From: a virus
Length of the DNA: 24,265 nucleotides
Strand: one strand, 5' to 3'
Virus record (IMG/VR): IMGVR_UViG_3300034418_000621
Coordinates: 1 to 24,265 of that record
Within the stretch, counting starts at the first letter, position 1; every line of letters begins with the position of its first letter. The translations under genes were made by a program, and so were the position numbers. Positions 15,840 through 22,340 of the stretch are shown here, one piece after another. Under the pieces are notes generated by a model. It was not told the DNA's origin. It ran no database searches and was given only the letters and a program-made list of their open reading frames with translations.

Positions 15840-15876
15840 AAAAAGGGGAGCCGGTCTAACCCTAAACCGGCTCCCC
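15840..15876 (-). terminator. Rho-independent terminator after the major capsid gene
   Basis: A perfect 11-bp inverted repeat (GGGGAGCCGGT, 15845-15855, and ACCGGCTCCCC, 15866-15876) with a 10-base loop is followed on the minus strand by five T (15844-15840). It is directional: the plus strand has no T-run. It lies 34 bases after the capsid stop, where it would set capsid and scaffold mRNA above that of downstream tail genes. Confidence 0.92.
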
Positions 15877-15910
15877 AATAACAACATGAACAATAATAAA
15901 CCCGAAGTGT

Positions 15911-16939
15911 TTAAACGATTGATCCCAAGGCTCTAGGATTACCTACACGAAGCGTAAGCATTGCCTCAGTGAAAGCTCTTTTGCCGGCTCCATTGTCAGG
16001 AAGATCCACTACGGAAATGCCTTCAAGAAACTTGAGGGAAACAGTGTCATCGTCAGGAATCAAGTAAGCACGATCTGTGTTTACTGTTCCTTCTGCTGTG
16101 TCAGGACTGGAAGCCGATCCATTCACACGACCCAAGAAAAGGTCAGGAATGATATCGATAGAGCCAAAATCGCTGACATAATGAAGAACTGAATTAACCA
16201 AGGTTTTTCCGCTTACATCTTGAGTGAAGCTGTAAACAGGATTGTTGGTAACTGCGGCACGGGTGTAGTCAGTAATGGCGTTCATTACTGCTGGACCAGC
16301 GTACAATTTGTAAGAACCTTTAGCACCACTTGCAGTATAAACAGCTTGCAGTAATCCACGAAAAGCAGACTCAGTCAATGAACCAAGAGATACGCGAGAT
16401 CCGCTTACAGCACGAAATGCTTGTTTAGCACTTGTATCGAAAGTATTTCCGGTCGCACTCGGATTTGACCAAGTCCCTAACCCGCAGAGGGTAGCTCCAG
16501 CGGAAGAAGTTCCGGCGGCTTGATCGTTTCCTGAAGCGATAGCAGTTTCGATTGAGCGTTTAAGCTGAATTAAACTTTTTGCTTTGGAAGCGTTGAATAA
16601 TCCACCTTGTCCACCAGGAGCGACATCAATCATCTCAGCCTGACGCGAGACGGAGAATATATCTCTGATGGTTTGGACTCGGTTACCAAGTCTTGCTCTT
16701 GAGTCGATCAAGTTAGCGGCATCGGAGATCGTGAGATCAACACCGTCAATTACTCCTCCAATCTCGGGGTCTAAAAGTGAGTCTACCAACCACTCATTGA
16801 GAGTAGCCTTTGGAGCCTCGGATTGTGAGAGAGTAGAATACAGAGGTGTTTCAGTAGGCTCTACGGTTTTCAGAAGTGATTCTAAATTTTCGCGAGCACC
16901 CTTAGCACTTGTTACATTGTATGAAGTAGCAATAGCCAT
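15911..16939 (-). CDS. Major capsid protein, SU10/DUF5309-like
   Basis: 342 residues. The N-terminal block (ARENLESLLKTVEPTETPLY, then STLSQSEAPKATLNEWLVDSL) is the typical start of SU10-type major capsid proteins (DUF5309), an HK97-fold family in short- and long-tailed phages. Later parts (RSIETAIASGNDQAAGTSSA, LQAVYTASGAKGSYKLYAGP, and YLIPDDDTVSLKFLEGISVV) fit the same fold. Flanking scaffold and strong terminator support the call. The start has AAGGA about ten bases upstream. The C-terminus is intact, with no frameshift extension seen. Confidence 0.9.
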   Translation of the reverse strand: MAIATSYNVTSAKGARENLESLLKTVEPTETPLYSTLSQSEAPKATLNEWLVDSLLDPEIGGVIDGVDLTISDAANLIDSRARLGNRVQTIRDIFSVSRQAEMIDVAPGGQGGLFNASKAKSLIQLKRSIETAIASGNDQAAGTSSAGATLCGLGTWSNPSATGNTFDTSAKQAFRAVSGSRVSLGSLTESAFRGLLQAVYTASGAKGSYKLYAGPAVMNAITDYTRAAVTNNPVYSFTQDVSGKTLVNSVLHYVSDFGSIDIIPDLFLGRVNGSASSPDTAEGTVNTDRAYLIPDDDTVSLKFLEGISVVDLPDNGAGKRAFTEAMLTLRVGNPRALGSIV

Positions 16940-16972
16940 TTTAAGTATTTCCTTATTTTAAGATTTTAAATT

Positions 16973-18010
16973 TTAGTCCGCTAGAAATGCGGCAAGATCG
17001 TTAGCCGAGAGTGGTCCTTTCCGATCCAGGATTTTTGCTTTTTCTTTCTGCTTCCGAGTGGCTGAGTTTTCGATTGGCGGGGATGCATCTCCTCCATCGG
17101 TTGGAGGTGGAGCCTTACGCTTTTTGACTACCTTCTTGGGAGCCTTTGCGGTTTGCTCGCTTTTCAATGCTTCTATGCCTCTGACAAGGGTGGCGGCGAT
17201 AAAGTCACCATTGGGGAGGTTATCCAGTACATTGCCGTATTGGCCTCGTAGCTGTTTATAGGTTTCTCTACGGGATTCGGATATGTCATCATCTTGCGAT
17301 GAATCCATCCACGGATGGGTGTTGATTGTATCCCTACTCCACTGGCTTTTTTCCCTTAGATACTCACTCCTCTGAGGAATCTTTTCGGTAAGGTATTCGT
17401 CAGCCTGGGTCAGGATATTGCGAATATCATCATCGCTATATTCCTTGCCATCGACCTCTACGAAATCCTTGCCTATGTGTTGAAGTGCAAATTTCTTGGC
17501 CGCCTGTGCTTCCCGTTTCAAATTTTCCAAGTCTTCAAAAGACTGGATATTTTCTAGCTCGGGTTGAGCAGACTGTTGGCTACCACCTGATTGATTTGTC
17601 TTTAGATTATTAATCTCAGCTTTTAAGGCCTCGACGGTTTCTTCCGCACTTTTCGCTCGGGCAGTCAGACGATTGATTTGTTTCAATGTCTTCTTCATCC
17701 CTTTCGAAGTGACTTCCGCCTCTTCTTCAACCTCTTCCTCTTCGGTATCCTCCTCCGTTTCCTCTTCTTCAGATTCTTCGGTTACAGACTGTGAAAGAAC
17801 ATCTTCATCCTGGTCGGCAGATGCTTCTGCTTCTTCGGGAGTCTCGGTGACTTCCGCTTTAGCCTCATCCGCCTGTTGAGCCTCCTGATCCGTTTCGACC
17901 TGTTCGACAAAACTTGCCGCCAAATCTTCCACCGATAGTGGGCCTCGTACTTGATTGTTTTCTGCTCCCGATTGTTCAGCCGGAGCCTCGCTTATAACTG
18001 TTTCTGCCAT
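16973..18010 (-). CDS. Scaffolding protein
   Basis: 345 residues from ATG at 18010 (MAETVISEAP). A longer frame opens at TTG 18085 but that lies in the promoter. The protein is very acidic, with a Glu-rich run (78-100), then a coiled coil (about 105-145, ending EALKAEINNLKTN), a helical middle, and a Lys-rich C-terminal region (KAPKKVVKKRKAPPP) that could bind the capsid shell. An acidic, coiled, Lys-tailed protein just before the capsid gene is typical of podovirus scaffolds. Oddly, nearly the same motif occurs at both ends: GPLSVEDLAASF (24-35) and GPLSANDLAAFL (332-343). Confidence 0.85.
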   Translation of the reverse strand: MAETVISEAPAEQSGAENNQVRGPLSVEDLAASFVEQVETDQEAQQADEAKAEVTETPEEAEASADQDEDVLSQSVTEESEEEETEEDTEEEEVEEEAEVTSKGMKKTLKQINRLTARAKSAEETVEALKAEINNLKTNQSGGSQQSAQPELENIQSFEDLENLKREAQAAKKFALQHIGKDFVEVDGKEYSDDDIRNILTQADEYLTEKIPQRSEYLREKSQWSRDTINTHPWMDSSQDDDISESRRETYKQLRGQYGNVLDNLPNGDFIAATLVRGIEALKSEQTAKAPKKVVKKRKAPPPTDGGDASPPIENSATRKQKEKAKILDRKGPLSANDLAAFLAD

Positions 18011-18029
18011 GATTTCTGCGTTTGTTAGT

Positions 18030-18068
18030 AGAGTTCGCACTCTCTTGCTTGTATCTGCGGAGCAGATA
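18030..18068 (-). promoter_or_regulatory. Two stacked hairpins in the scaffold mRNA leader
   Basis: The first is a perfect 7-bp stem TATCTGC/GCAGATA with a 3-base loop (18052-18058, 18062-18068). The second is AGAGT/ACTCT with a GCGA loop of the GNRA type (18030-18034, 18039-18043). They lie between the promoter and the scaffold ATG, which has no clear Shine-Dalgarno. mRNA stabilisation or translational control is possible. Confidence 0.55.
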
Positions 18069-18084
18069 TGCCCCGCCAGTGACA

Positions 18085-18115
18085 ATTATAGCAGTTTTAA
18101 AAGCAGTTTTGTCAG
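18085..18115 (-). promoter_or_regulatory. Sigma70-type promoter for scaffold and capsid genes
   Basis: On the minus strand, a perfect TATAAT (18090-18085) is preceded by CTGACA (18115-18110), a five-of-six -35 box, with a 19-base spacer, which is longer than the optimal 17. A direct repeat AAAACTGCT occurs twice in this stretch, the second copy running into the -10 box. The -35 overlaps the end of the nuclease gene. Expected transcript start is near 18078, giving a leader of about 68 bases. Confidence 0.7.
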
Positions 18116-18531
18116 GTAGCCCGAAAAATTTTCCAGTTGTCCTTAAATTGTTCGTGCTTGGCTTTAGATTCAGGGTTGTGAGGATATAATCCGATCCTTT
18201 TTGCCCCGTCTAATTCCATGCATGGGATGTTATAAAAAATGTCTTCATCTTCGACATATGCCACCAATATGTCCACTTTTGTACAGTCTATCGACTCTTT
18301 GCCGGTCGATCCGCTGGAAGTCGTTACCATATACCGGCCTAATCCACCCCGAGCCTTATCCTTCGACTTACTCTCAGTTCCTTTTATCTGAATCTTAAAT
18401 ATCTTGCCCGCCGTATTCATCACCAGGCAATCCTGTGGCAGGTAATCGCCAAGAGGCACAAAGACTTCTAGTCCATGTTCAAGTGCCTCCGAAAAAAACT
18501 TCTGCTCGTAGAGGCTACCCTTCCTCTTCAT
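18112..18531 (-). CDS. PD-(D/E)XK-type nuclease
   Basis: 139 residues from ATG 18531 (MKRKGSLYEQ); the longer frame upstream is not protein-like. The layout is that of small PD-(D/E)XK endonucleases and resolvases: a helix with E9 (KGSLYEQKF), the strand pair GLEVFVPLGDYLPQDCLV with D34, then KIFKIQIKGT with Q48-x-K50. Q replaces the usual E of the ExK half, a variation known in this superfamily. Later strands contain VDILVAYV and IFYNIP. It may resolve branched DNA before packaging or cut host or phage DNA; the target is unknown. The start lies 17 bases inside the preceding gene's poly-acid tail. Confidence 0.72.
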   Translation of the reverse strand: MKRKGSLYEQKFFSEALEHGLEVFVPLGDYLPQDCLVMNTAGKIFKIQIKGTESKSKDKARGGLGRYMVTTSSGSTGKESIDCTKVDILVAYVEDEDIFYNIPCMELDGAKRIGLYPHNPESKAKHEQFKDNWKIFRAT

Positions 18532-18718
18532 CATCGTCATCATCATCGAGCACCATATCGCACTCGAAATCGACAACATCCTCATCCAACCACTCCTCGA
18601 GATCCTCCATAGCGATTTTAGCGATCTCAGTATCCTCAATGTCAGACTCTTCGATCCAACGATTGATCAATGCCCTGTGGGCGTTTTTAAATTGCTGATG
18701 GGGTGTCAGTTTCGGCAT
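18515..18718 (-). CDS. Small acidic protein with Asp/Glu tail
   Basis: 67 residues (MPKLTPHQQFKNAHRALINR onward). The start is ATG 18718, with GGAGG nine bases upstream; it overlaps the preceding gene by 32 bases. The N-terminal 20 residues are basic and helical, the middle is helical and acidic (EDTEIAKIAMEDLEEWLDED), and the end is a run of six Asp, three Glu and Gly. No family is recognised. The charge pattern could mimic DNA or bind the basic proteins encoded just upstream, which is speculation. It ends in TAG. Confidence 0.65.
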   Translation of the reverse strand: MPKLTPHQQFKNAHRALINRWIEESDIEDTEIAKIAMEDLEEWLDEDVVDFECDMVLDDDDDDEEEG

Positions 18719-18911
18719 TATCCAACGCCTCCAATATTCGGGTAAGTCCTGCAATCTCTCCCGATAGACGGGCAAGCTTCTGCGGATTGTCCACATGAGT
18801 ATAGTCCTGAAAATCGACCAGGCACATATCCCTCTGTTCTTTAATAAAATCCTTAATCACTACCCACTCGGTCTGCTCACCGAGTCCGGCAACTGCATCT
18901 GATAATGTCAT
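18687..18911 (-). CDS. Small conserved-looking phage protein of unknown function
   Basis: 74 residues (MTLSDAVAGLGEQTEWVVIK onward). It has two predicted helices: one around DFIKEQRDMCLVDF and one at LARLSGEIAGLTRILEAL. A similar layout, with a short N-terminal helix, one Cys and a heptad-rich C-terminal helix, is common in small proteins near phage portal genes, but the function is unknown. The start overlaps the preceding stop (ATGA) with AAGGA five bases upstream. Its end overlaps the next gene by 32 bases. Confidence 0.62.
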   Translation of the reverse strand: MTLSDAVAGLGEQTEWVVIKDFIKEQRDMCLVDFQDYTHVDNPQKLARLSGEIAGLTRILEALDNAETDTPSAI

Positions 18912-19258
18912 TTTTTCCTTCTTACGGGTTTTACTCTTCTGCCCATTCCCACCTTCGATTTCTCAGCCTTTTTCCGTTTCAGTTGGCTTTTACTCATCTC
19001 CGATTTGGTCTTGGGTGTTTTACTCGAAACTCTTTTGGTTGGCCGGCAGTATTCATTAGACTTACCCTGACCGCATGGTTTGCCGGTCCGTGTATCCTGC
19101 CATTTCTCTGATCCCCATCTTTTCAACGATGTACCCTTGGCGGTCTTGCGAACCTGTCCTTTGGACTTCCGGCACTTGGCGATTTGTTGCGATGCCCGAG
19201 CACTCGGGAATACCTTCACCCGAGCCTTTACCTTCTTGTAACAAGCGTCTTTTGGCAT
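18908..19258 (-). CDS. Very basic small protein with Cys motifs
   Basis: 116 residues with very many Lys and Arg. The N-terminus, CYKKVKARVKVFPSARASQQ then IAKCRKSKG, is a pattern I recall from small proteins of marine phages and large DNA viruses. The middle (WGSEKWQDTRTGKPCGQGKS then NEYCRPTKRVSSKTP) resembles the DUF5872 type. Four Cys residues could bind metal. The C-terminus is a run of basic residues. It probably binds nucleic acid or an acidic partner such as the scaffold; this is inferred from charge. It follows another basic gene by one base. Confidence 0.7.
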   Translation of the reverse strand: MPKDACYKKVKARVKVFPSARASQQIAKCRKSKGQVRKTAKGTSLKRWGSEKWQDTRTGKPCGQGKSNEYCRPTKRVSSKTPKTKSEMSKSQLKRKKAEKSKVGMGRRVKPVRRKK

Positions 19259-19259
19259 C

Positions 19260-19538
19260 TTACCACTTCACCTTATTTGCCCAGTAAGCCGCCGAAGTTT
19301 TACCTTTGGCTATATTCTTACCATGACGAGATTTGAACGATGCTCGCTTTTTCTTCATCGCCTGACTCTCACCTGTTTTTGGTTTACCGGCAGTCTTTGC
19401 ACCCTGTTGTCCGAATCTAATCATCCGATCCTTGCCTCCGTCTTTTATTAAAACGACATGAGATTTTTTCGGATGATTAGGTGTTCGCTTGGGCTTATTA
19501 TAGCCGTCAAACGAAATGCCTCGATAAGTTTTACTCAC
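19260..19538 (-). CDS. Basic small protein
   Basis: 92 residues starting at GTG 19538, which overlaps the preceding TGA (GTGA). It has KSHVVLIKDGGKDRMIRFGQ and then KKKRASFKSRHGKNIAKGKT and SAAYWANKVKW. The last block, a basic helix closed by an aromatic YWANKVKW end, recurs in small phage and giant-virus proteins as I recall. The function is not established; charge and clustering suggest DNA binding or condensation. Only weak purine-rich sequence precedes the GTG, so coupled translation is likely. Confidence 0.68.
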   Translation of the reverse strand: MSKTYRGISFDGYNKPKRTPNHPKKSHVVLIKDGGKDRMIRFGQQGAKTAGKPKTGESQAMKKKRASFKSRHGKNIAKGKTSAAYWANKVKW

Positions 19539-19660
19539 TTTTTCTTTTTCTTCTTCAGCAATTTCTTAACAGTCGGACTCATTTTTTTCCGTCCCATTGC
19601 TTTAGCTTTGTTGGAAGGCCGTCCAACCTTCGATCCGTAAGTTCCTTTTCCGTATGGCAT
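19535..19660 (-). CDS. 41-residue Lys-rich peptide
   Basis: The product starts MPYGKGTYGSKVGRPSNKAK and ends in seven Lys after LL. AAGGA nine bases before the ATG gives it a better ribosome binding site than its neighbours, and its TGA overlaps the next GTG, so it is very likely expressed. The Gly/Tyr-rich N-terminus with a GRP motif recalls AT-hook-like minor-groove binders, and the Lys tail should bind DNA or RNA. It is the first of three consecutive basic genes after the portal. Confidence 0.68.
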   Translation of the reverse strand: MPYGKGTYGSKVGRPSNKAKAMGRKKMSPTVKKLLKKKKKK

Positions 19661-19677
19661 GATATTATTCCTTTCGA

Positions 19678-21750
19678 TTAAGCGGCCATCGATGTACCTG
19701 GTACATTGCCGGGGGCTGTCCCTAGTTGGCCAATCCTAGCGTTCATTTGTTGCTGTTGCTGAAATTCTAACTGACCAGCATATGTCTGAAGTCTCTTCGC
19801 AAAGTTTTCATCGGATTGCAGGCGTTCCTGCACATCGGTCGCCGGTATCGCTTCACTTCCTTGGATGTACGATTGTAACACTTGAAGCCTAAGTTGTGGA
19901 TTTGCTCCATTTTCAGGGGCGTTAACAACCTGTCCTGATGCGATTTTGGCAATATCGTTAGATGTTTCAATTATCTCCTTTGTGGTAGCCTCCTGAGTCG
20001 GCATGATTAATTCGTTAGCCAAGTTTGGATCGATTGCCTCAATTACTTTTCTAAGATAAATGTCGAACCTGCTTACGCCCTGCCTGTCATACTGCGACAT
20101 TAACTTACCAACCGTATCGAGCTTTTCGATCACCTTGGATTCATCCTGGTTCATCGAGTTCCAGCTAATATTAAAATCATACAACTCAGCAGTTTCGTCC
20201 AAAATTAACTGTGCTCCCTGCTCATTATTTGTAACCCGAAACCAAATCATCGGTCCGCTGTAAGTCCGATCCAAGCACCATACCCGCTTCAAAACTTCCT
20301 TCCATCCACTGAGCCAGCAGTTGACCAAATGCTGTTTTATCACATTTGCCTCCACCGCATCGTCAGGTCCAGTCGCCCGTCCTGTGATGCGATTACATAG
20401 CTGGCGGATTTGCATCTCCACTTCCATGCTTGCTTGCGAATAACGGGGGATTTCCATGAATCCCACCTCTCCCCTACGGCGTACCCCAAGCTGTGCTCCT
20501 GGTCCCAAACGCTCGGGTCGTCTACCGATCTGATATTCCACCGGTGGCATGGTGCTCATCGATGCTCGGTCTCGGCGACTATCCAATTCTGTCTTTACCG
20601 CCAACTCATAACTCTTCAGTAACTCTGGGTATCCGCGAGAGTCCAGTAAACGATGGTTTAAATGCTCTCGCGTGATACACACGAATGGATACCTGCCCTC
20701 GTCATATCCAACCGGCTCATGGAATCCTGCTTCATCCATTTCATCCGTCCAGCAGGTCTTGGTAACAACAGGAACATCATCTTCATCCAACTCCTTGCGA
20801 TAGGTAGTAACTACCCGAATCAAGCCCTCGTAATGCTGATTACCATAGCTTGTGCCATAATCATAATGCATGGCCGAGTCGCTGTATCTCTCCTCGTAAA
20901 AGTCTTTCGCCTTCTCAATCGCTTCATCAATCCAGGCTTCATCCCATCCCTCGTTTACCTTCTGCTTCAATGCTTCAGGAGAATAATAATGAATGCAGTG
21001 AATGCTCCTGGCGGATTCCAAATCGATAACATTGCTGTCCACGATCAGTTCCCTGCCTAACTCATATGCCTTAACCGCCGGACGATTTACGACCACTTTT
21101 TCGGTCGGAATTTCGGTCTCACCATTCTTCCGTAACTCATTAAGCATCTTCTTGACCCTACGCTTTTTGAGCTTTGGAAAGAGGGGATAAAACATTTCCT
21201 CCACTCCCTCCTTCATTTCGGGATCTTCTATCGCCATTGCCAGTTCAGGCGACTGCTGGGCAATCTGCTCGAGGCTGATCGGCTCAAACTTTCTCGCCTT
21301 CTCCTGCTTCCAGTAAGTACCAAAAAAGGTCACCCCGTTCTGTAATAAATAATTCGCTCCTATCGATGACTCCCTCATCAGTTCATCCATCGTACCCATC
21401 CGCCAGCGAAGAAACTCCGTCACCAACTTTGCCGATGCCACATCTCCACTCTCCACGGGAGCCGCCACCAGGTTAGCCTTGGTCAAAGCCTGTGTCAGGG
21501 TGGCAACATCGCCATCGATCAAAGGATTAATGACATTCGGATCAAGGTCACTTGCCCCTGACCAGGGAAATGCTTCAGGTCCACTCTTTTTACCATCACC
21601 CGTCTTGCCTGCCCACTCGTTGAATCGAACCTCCCGAGCATCTTCTGCTTTATCCATCCATGTAGATAAATTTGCTTTTGCCCGCTCAAACTCAAACTTG
21701 AGTTCATCCACATCAGGCTTGTCTTCAAAAATCTGTACTTCGTTCTCCAT
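19678..21750 (-). CDS. Portal protein
   Basis: 690 residues, a usual size for podovirus portals. The N-terminal helical part leads into FPWSGASDLDPNVINPLIDG (61-80), typical of portals, followed by a clip and stem region with WFRVTNNEQG and NISWNSMNQDE and a helical C-terminus with a Gln-rich stretch (EFQQQQQMNAR) that may form the barrel or contact DNA. It assembles as a dodecamer at the capsid vertex and works with the terminase. Order (terminase, two small regulators, portal, then scaffold and capsid) supports the call. Twin ribosome binding sites precede it. Confidence 0.85.
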   Translation of the reverse strand: MENEVQIFEDKPDVDELKFEFERAKANLSTWMDKAEDAREVRFNEWAGKTGDGKKSGPEAFPWSGASDLDPNVINPLIDGDVATLTQALTKANLVAAPVESGDVASAKLVTEFLRWRMGTMDELMRESSIGANYLLQNGVTFFGTYWKQEKARKFEPISLEQIAQQSPELAMAIEDPEMKEGVEEMFYPLFPKLKKRRVKKMLNELRKNGETEIPTEKVVVNRPAVKAYELGRELIVDSNVIDLESARSIHCIHYYSPEALKQKVNEGWDEAWIDEAIEKAKDFYEERYSDSAMHYDYGTSYGNQHYEGLIRVVTTYRKELDEDDVPVVTKTCWTDEMDEAGFHEPVGYDEGRYPFVCITREHLNHRLLDSRGYPELLKSYELAVKTELDSRRDRASMSTMPPVEYQIGRRPERLGPGAQLGVRRRGEVGFMEIPRYSQASMEVEMQIRQLCNRITGRATGPDDAVEANVIKQHLVNCWLSGWKEVLKRVWCLDRTYSGPMIWFRVTNNEQGAQLILDETAELYDFNISWNSMNQDESKVIEKLDTVGKLMSQYDRQGVSRFDIYLRKVIEAIDPNLANELIMPTQEATTKEIIETSNDIAKIASGQVVNAPENGANPQLRLQVLQSYIQGSEAIPATDVQERLQSDENFAKRLQTYAGQLEFQQQQQMNARIGQLGTAPGNVPGTSMAA

Positions 21751-21768
21751 AATTTCTCCAATTTCTCC
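21751..21768 (-). promoter_or_regulatory. Tandem ribosome binding sites before the portal gene
   Basis: The nine-base unit GGAGAAATT occurs twice in direct tandem immediately before the portal ATG. The inner copy puts GGAG five bases from the start, the outer one fourteen. The inner is the functional spacing; the duplication may raise initiation or act as a standby site. Confidence 0.7.
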
Positions 21769-21769
21769 T

Positions 21770-22000
21770 TTAGGATTCTACCATTTTATTTCGTAAATTT
21801 GTCAGGGCTTTGGCCTCTATTCGGGCAACTGTCTTGAACGACACACCGATGAAATCCGCTATCTCCTCGAGCGTGAAACTGCCAGGCTCCCGCTCCTCCT
21901 TCATCGCCTCCAATGCCTCCTCCACAACCATCTCCCGAAGCATCAGATCGATCCTCCTCTGCATCTGTGCATCCGTCTCATGCTTTGCGATACAGATCAT
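21770..22000 (-). CDS. Small sigma-region-4-like helix-turn-helix protein
   Basis: 76 residues from ATG 22000 (MICIAKHETD), chosen because GAGGGGGAGG immediately precedes it and a longer start would overlap the previous gene by over 100 bases. The C-terminal half, SFTLEEIADFIGVSFKTVAR then IEAKALTNLRNKM (40-73), closely matches sigma70 region 4 (the TLEEIAe.lGvs..rVrQIEakAL.kLR pattern), which contacts -35 DNA. Regions 2 and 3 are absent, so it is no complete sigma factor. It could be a late-gene regulator, a sigma decoy or a packaging DNA-binding protein. It sits between the terminase and portal genes. Confidence 0.75.
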   Translation of the reverse strand: MICIAKHETDAQMQRRIDLMLREMVVEEALEAMKEEREPGSFTLEEIADFIGVSFKTVARIEAKALTNLRNKMVES

Positions 22001-22340
22001 CCTCCCCCTCGACTTTTCTAACCAGCACCATGCTCTTGGGTGGATGGTTATCATTTGGCCTCTTAATGCATCTTCCGATCCCCTCCTTATGCTCAAAGTA
22101 TATCAGCATCATCCGAACATTCGGGACCATCTTCAATACCCTCGCCTCCTCAATCTCCACTGTCTTCTTTACCTCCTCGAGCGGGACCACCGGCTTGCTC
22201 TCCTCCTTGTAAATCCGCTGGACAGTTGATCTCGCACATCCTGCCAACTCCGCCACCTTCGGCCAACTCATGCCCGAGTTCCTCGCCAAAACAATCTGCT
22301 GGCGAACGGCTATAGGTATTACCTTATTCTTCTTGCCCAT
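21978..22340 (-). CDS. Helix-turn-helix protein, possible small terminase
   Basis: 120 residues from ATG 22340, which overlaps the large terminase stop (TGATG) and has AGGAGGAGGGAG upstream. The N-terminus is a clear helix-turn-helix (AVRQQIVLARNSGMSWPKVA, then ELAGCARSTVQRIYKEE, residues 11-47), similar to those of small terminases and resolvase-like regulators. The rest contains an acidic helix (PLEEVKKTVEIEEARVLKM) and a beta-rich tail. A DNA-binding protein beside the large terminase is the usual place for the small subunit, although it normally precedes it. A transcription regulator is the alternative. Confidence 0.65.
   Translation of the reverse strand: MGKKNKVIPIAVRQQIVLARNSGMSWPKVAELAGCARSTVQRIYKEESKPVVPLEEVKKTVEIEEARVLKMVPNVRMMLIYFEHKEGIGRCIKRPNDNHPPKSMVLVRKVEGEDDLYRKA

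Noticed and set aside
18011-18085. Longer scaffold start at TTG 18085
   Set aside because: It begins on the last base of the TATAAT box and would translate the hairpin leader. ATG 18010 gives a normal start.
18532-18639. N-terminal extension of the nuclease (175 residues)
   Set aside because: The extra residues come from antiparallel reading of the acidic gene's codons and do not look like protein; the conserved fold starts at KGSLYEQ.
22001-22096. Longer start for the sigma-4-like protein (108 residues)
   Set aside because: It would overlap the helix-turn-helix gene by over 100 bases. ATG 22000 has an adjacent purine-rich ribosome site and a short overlap.
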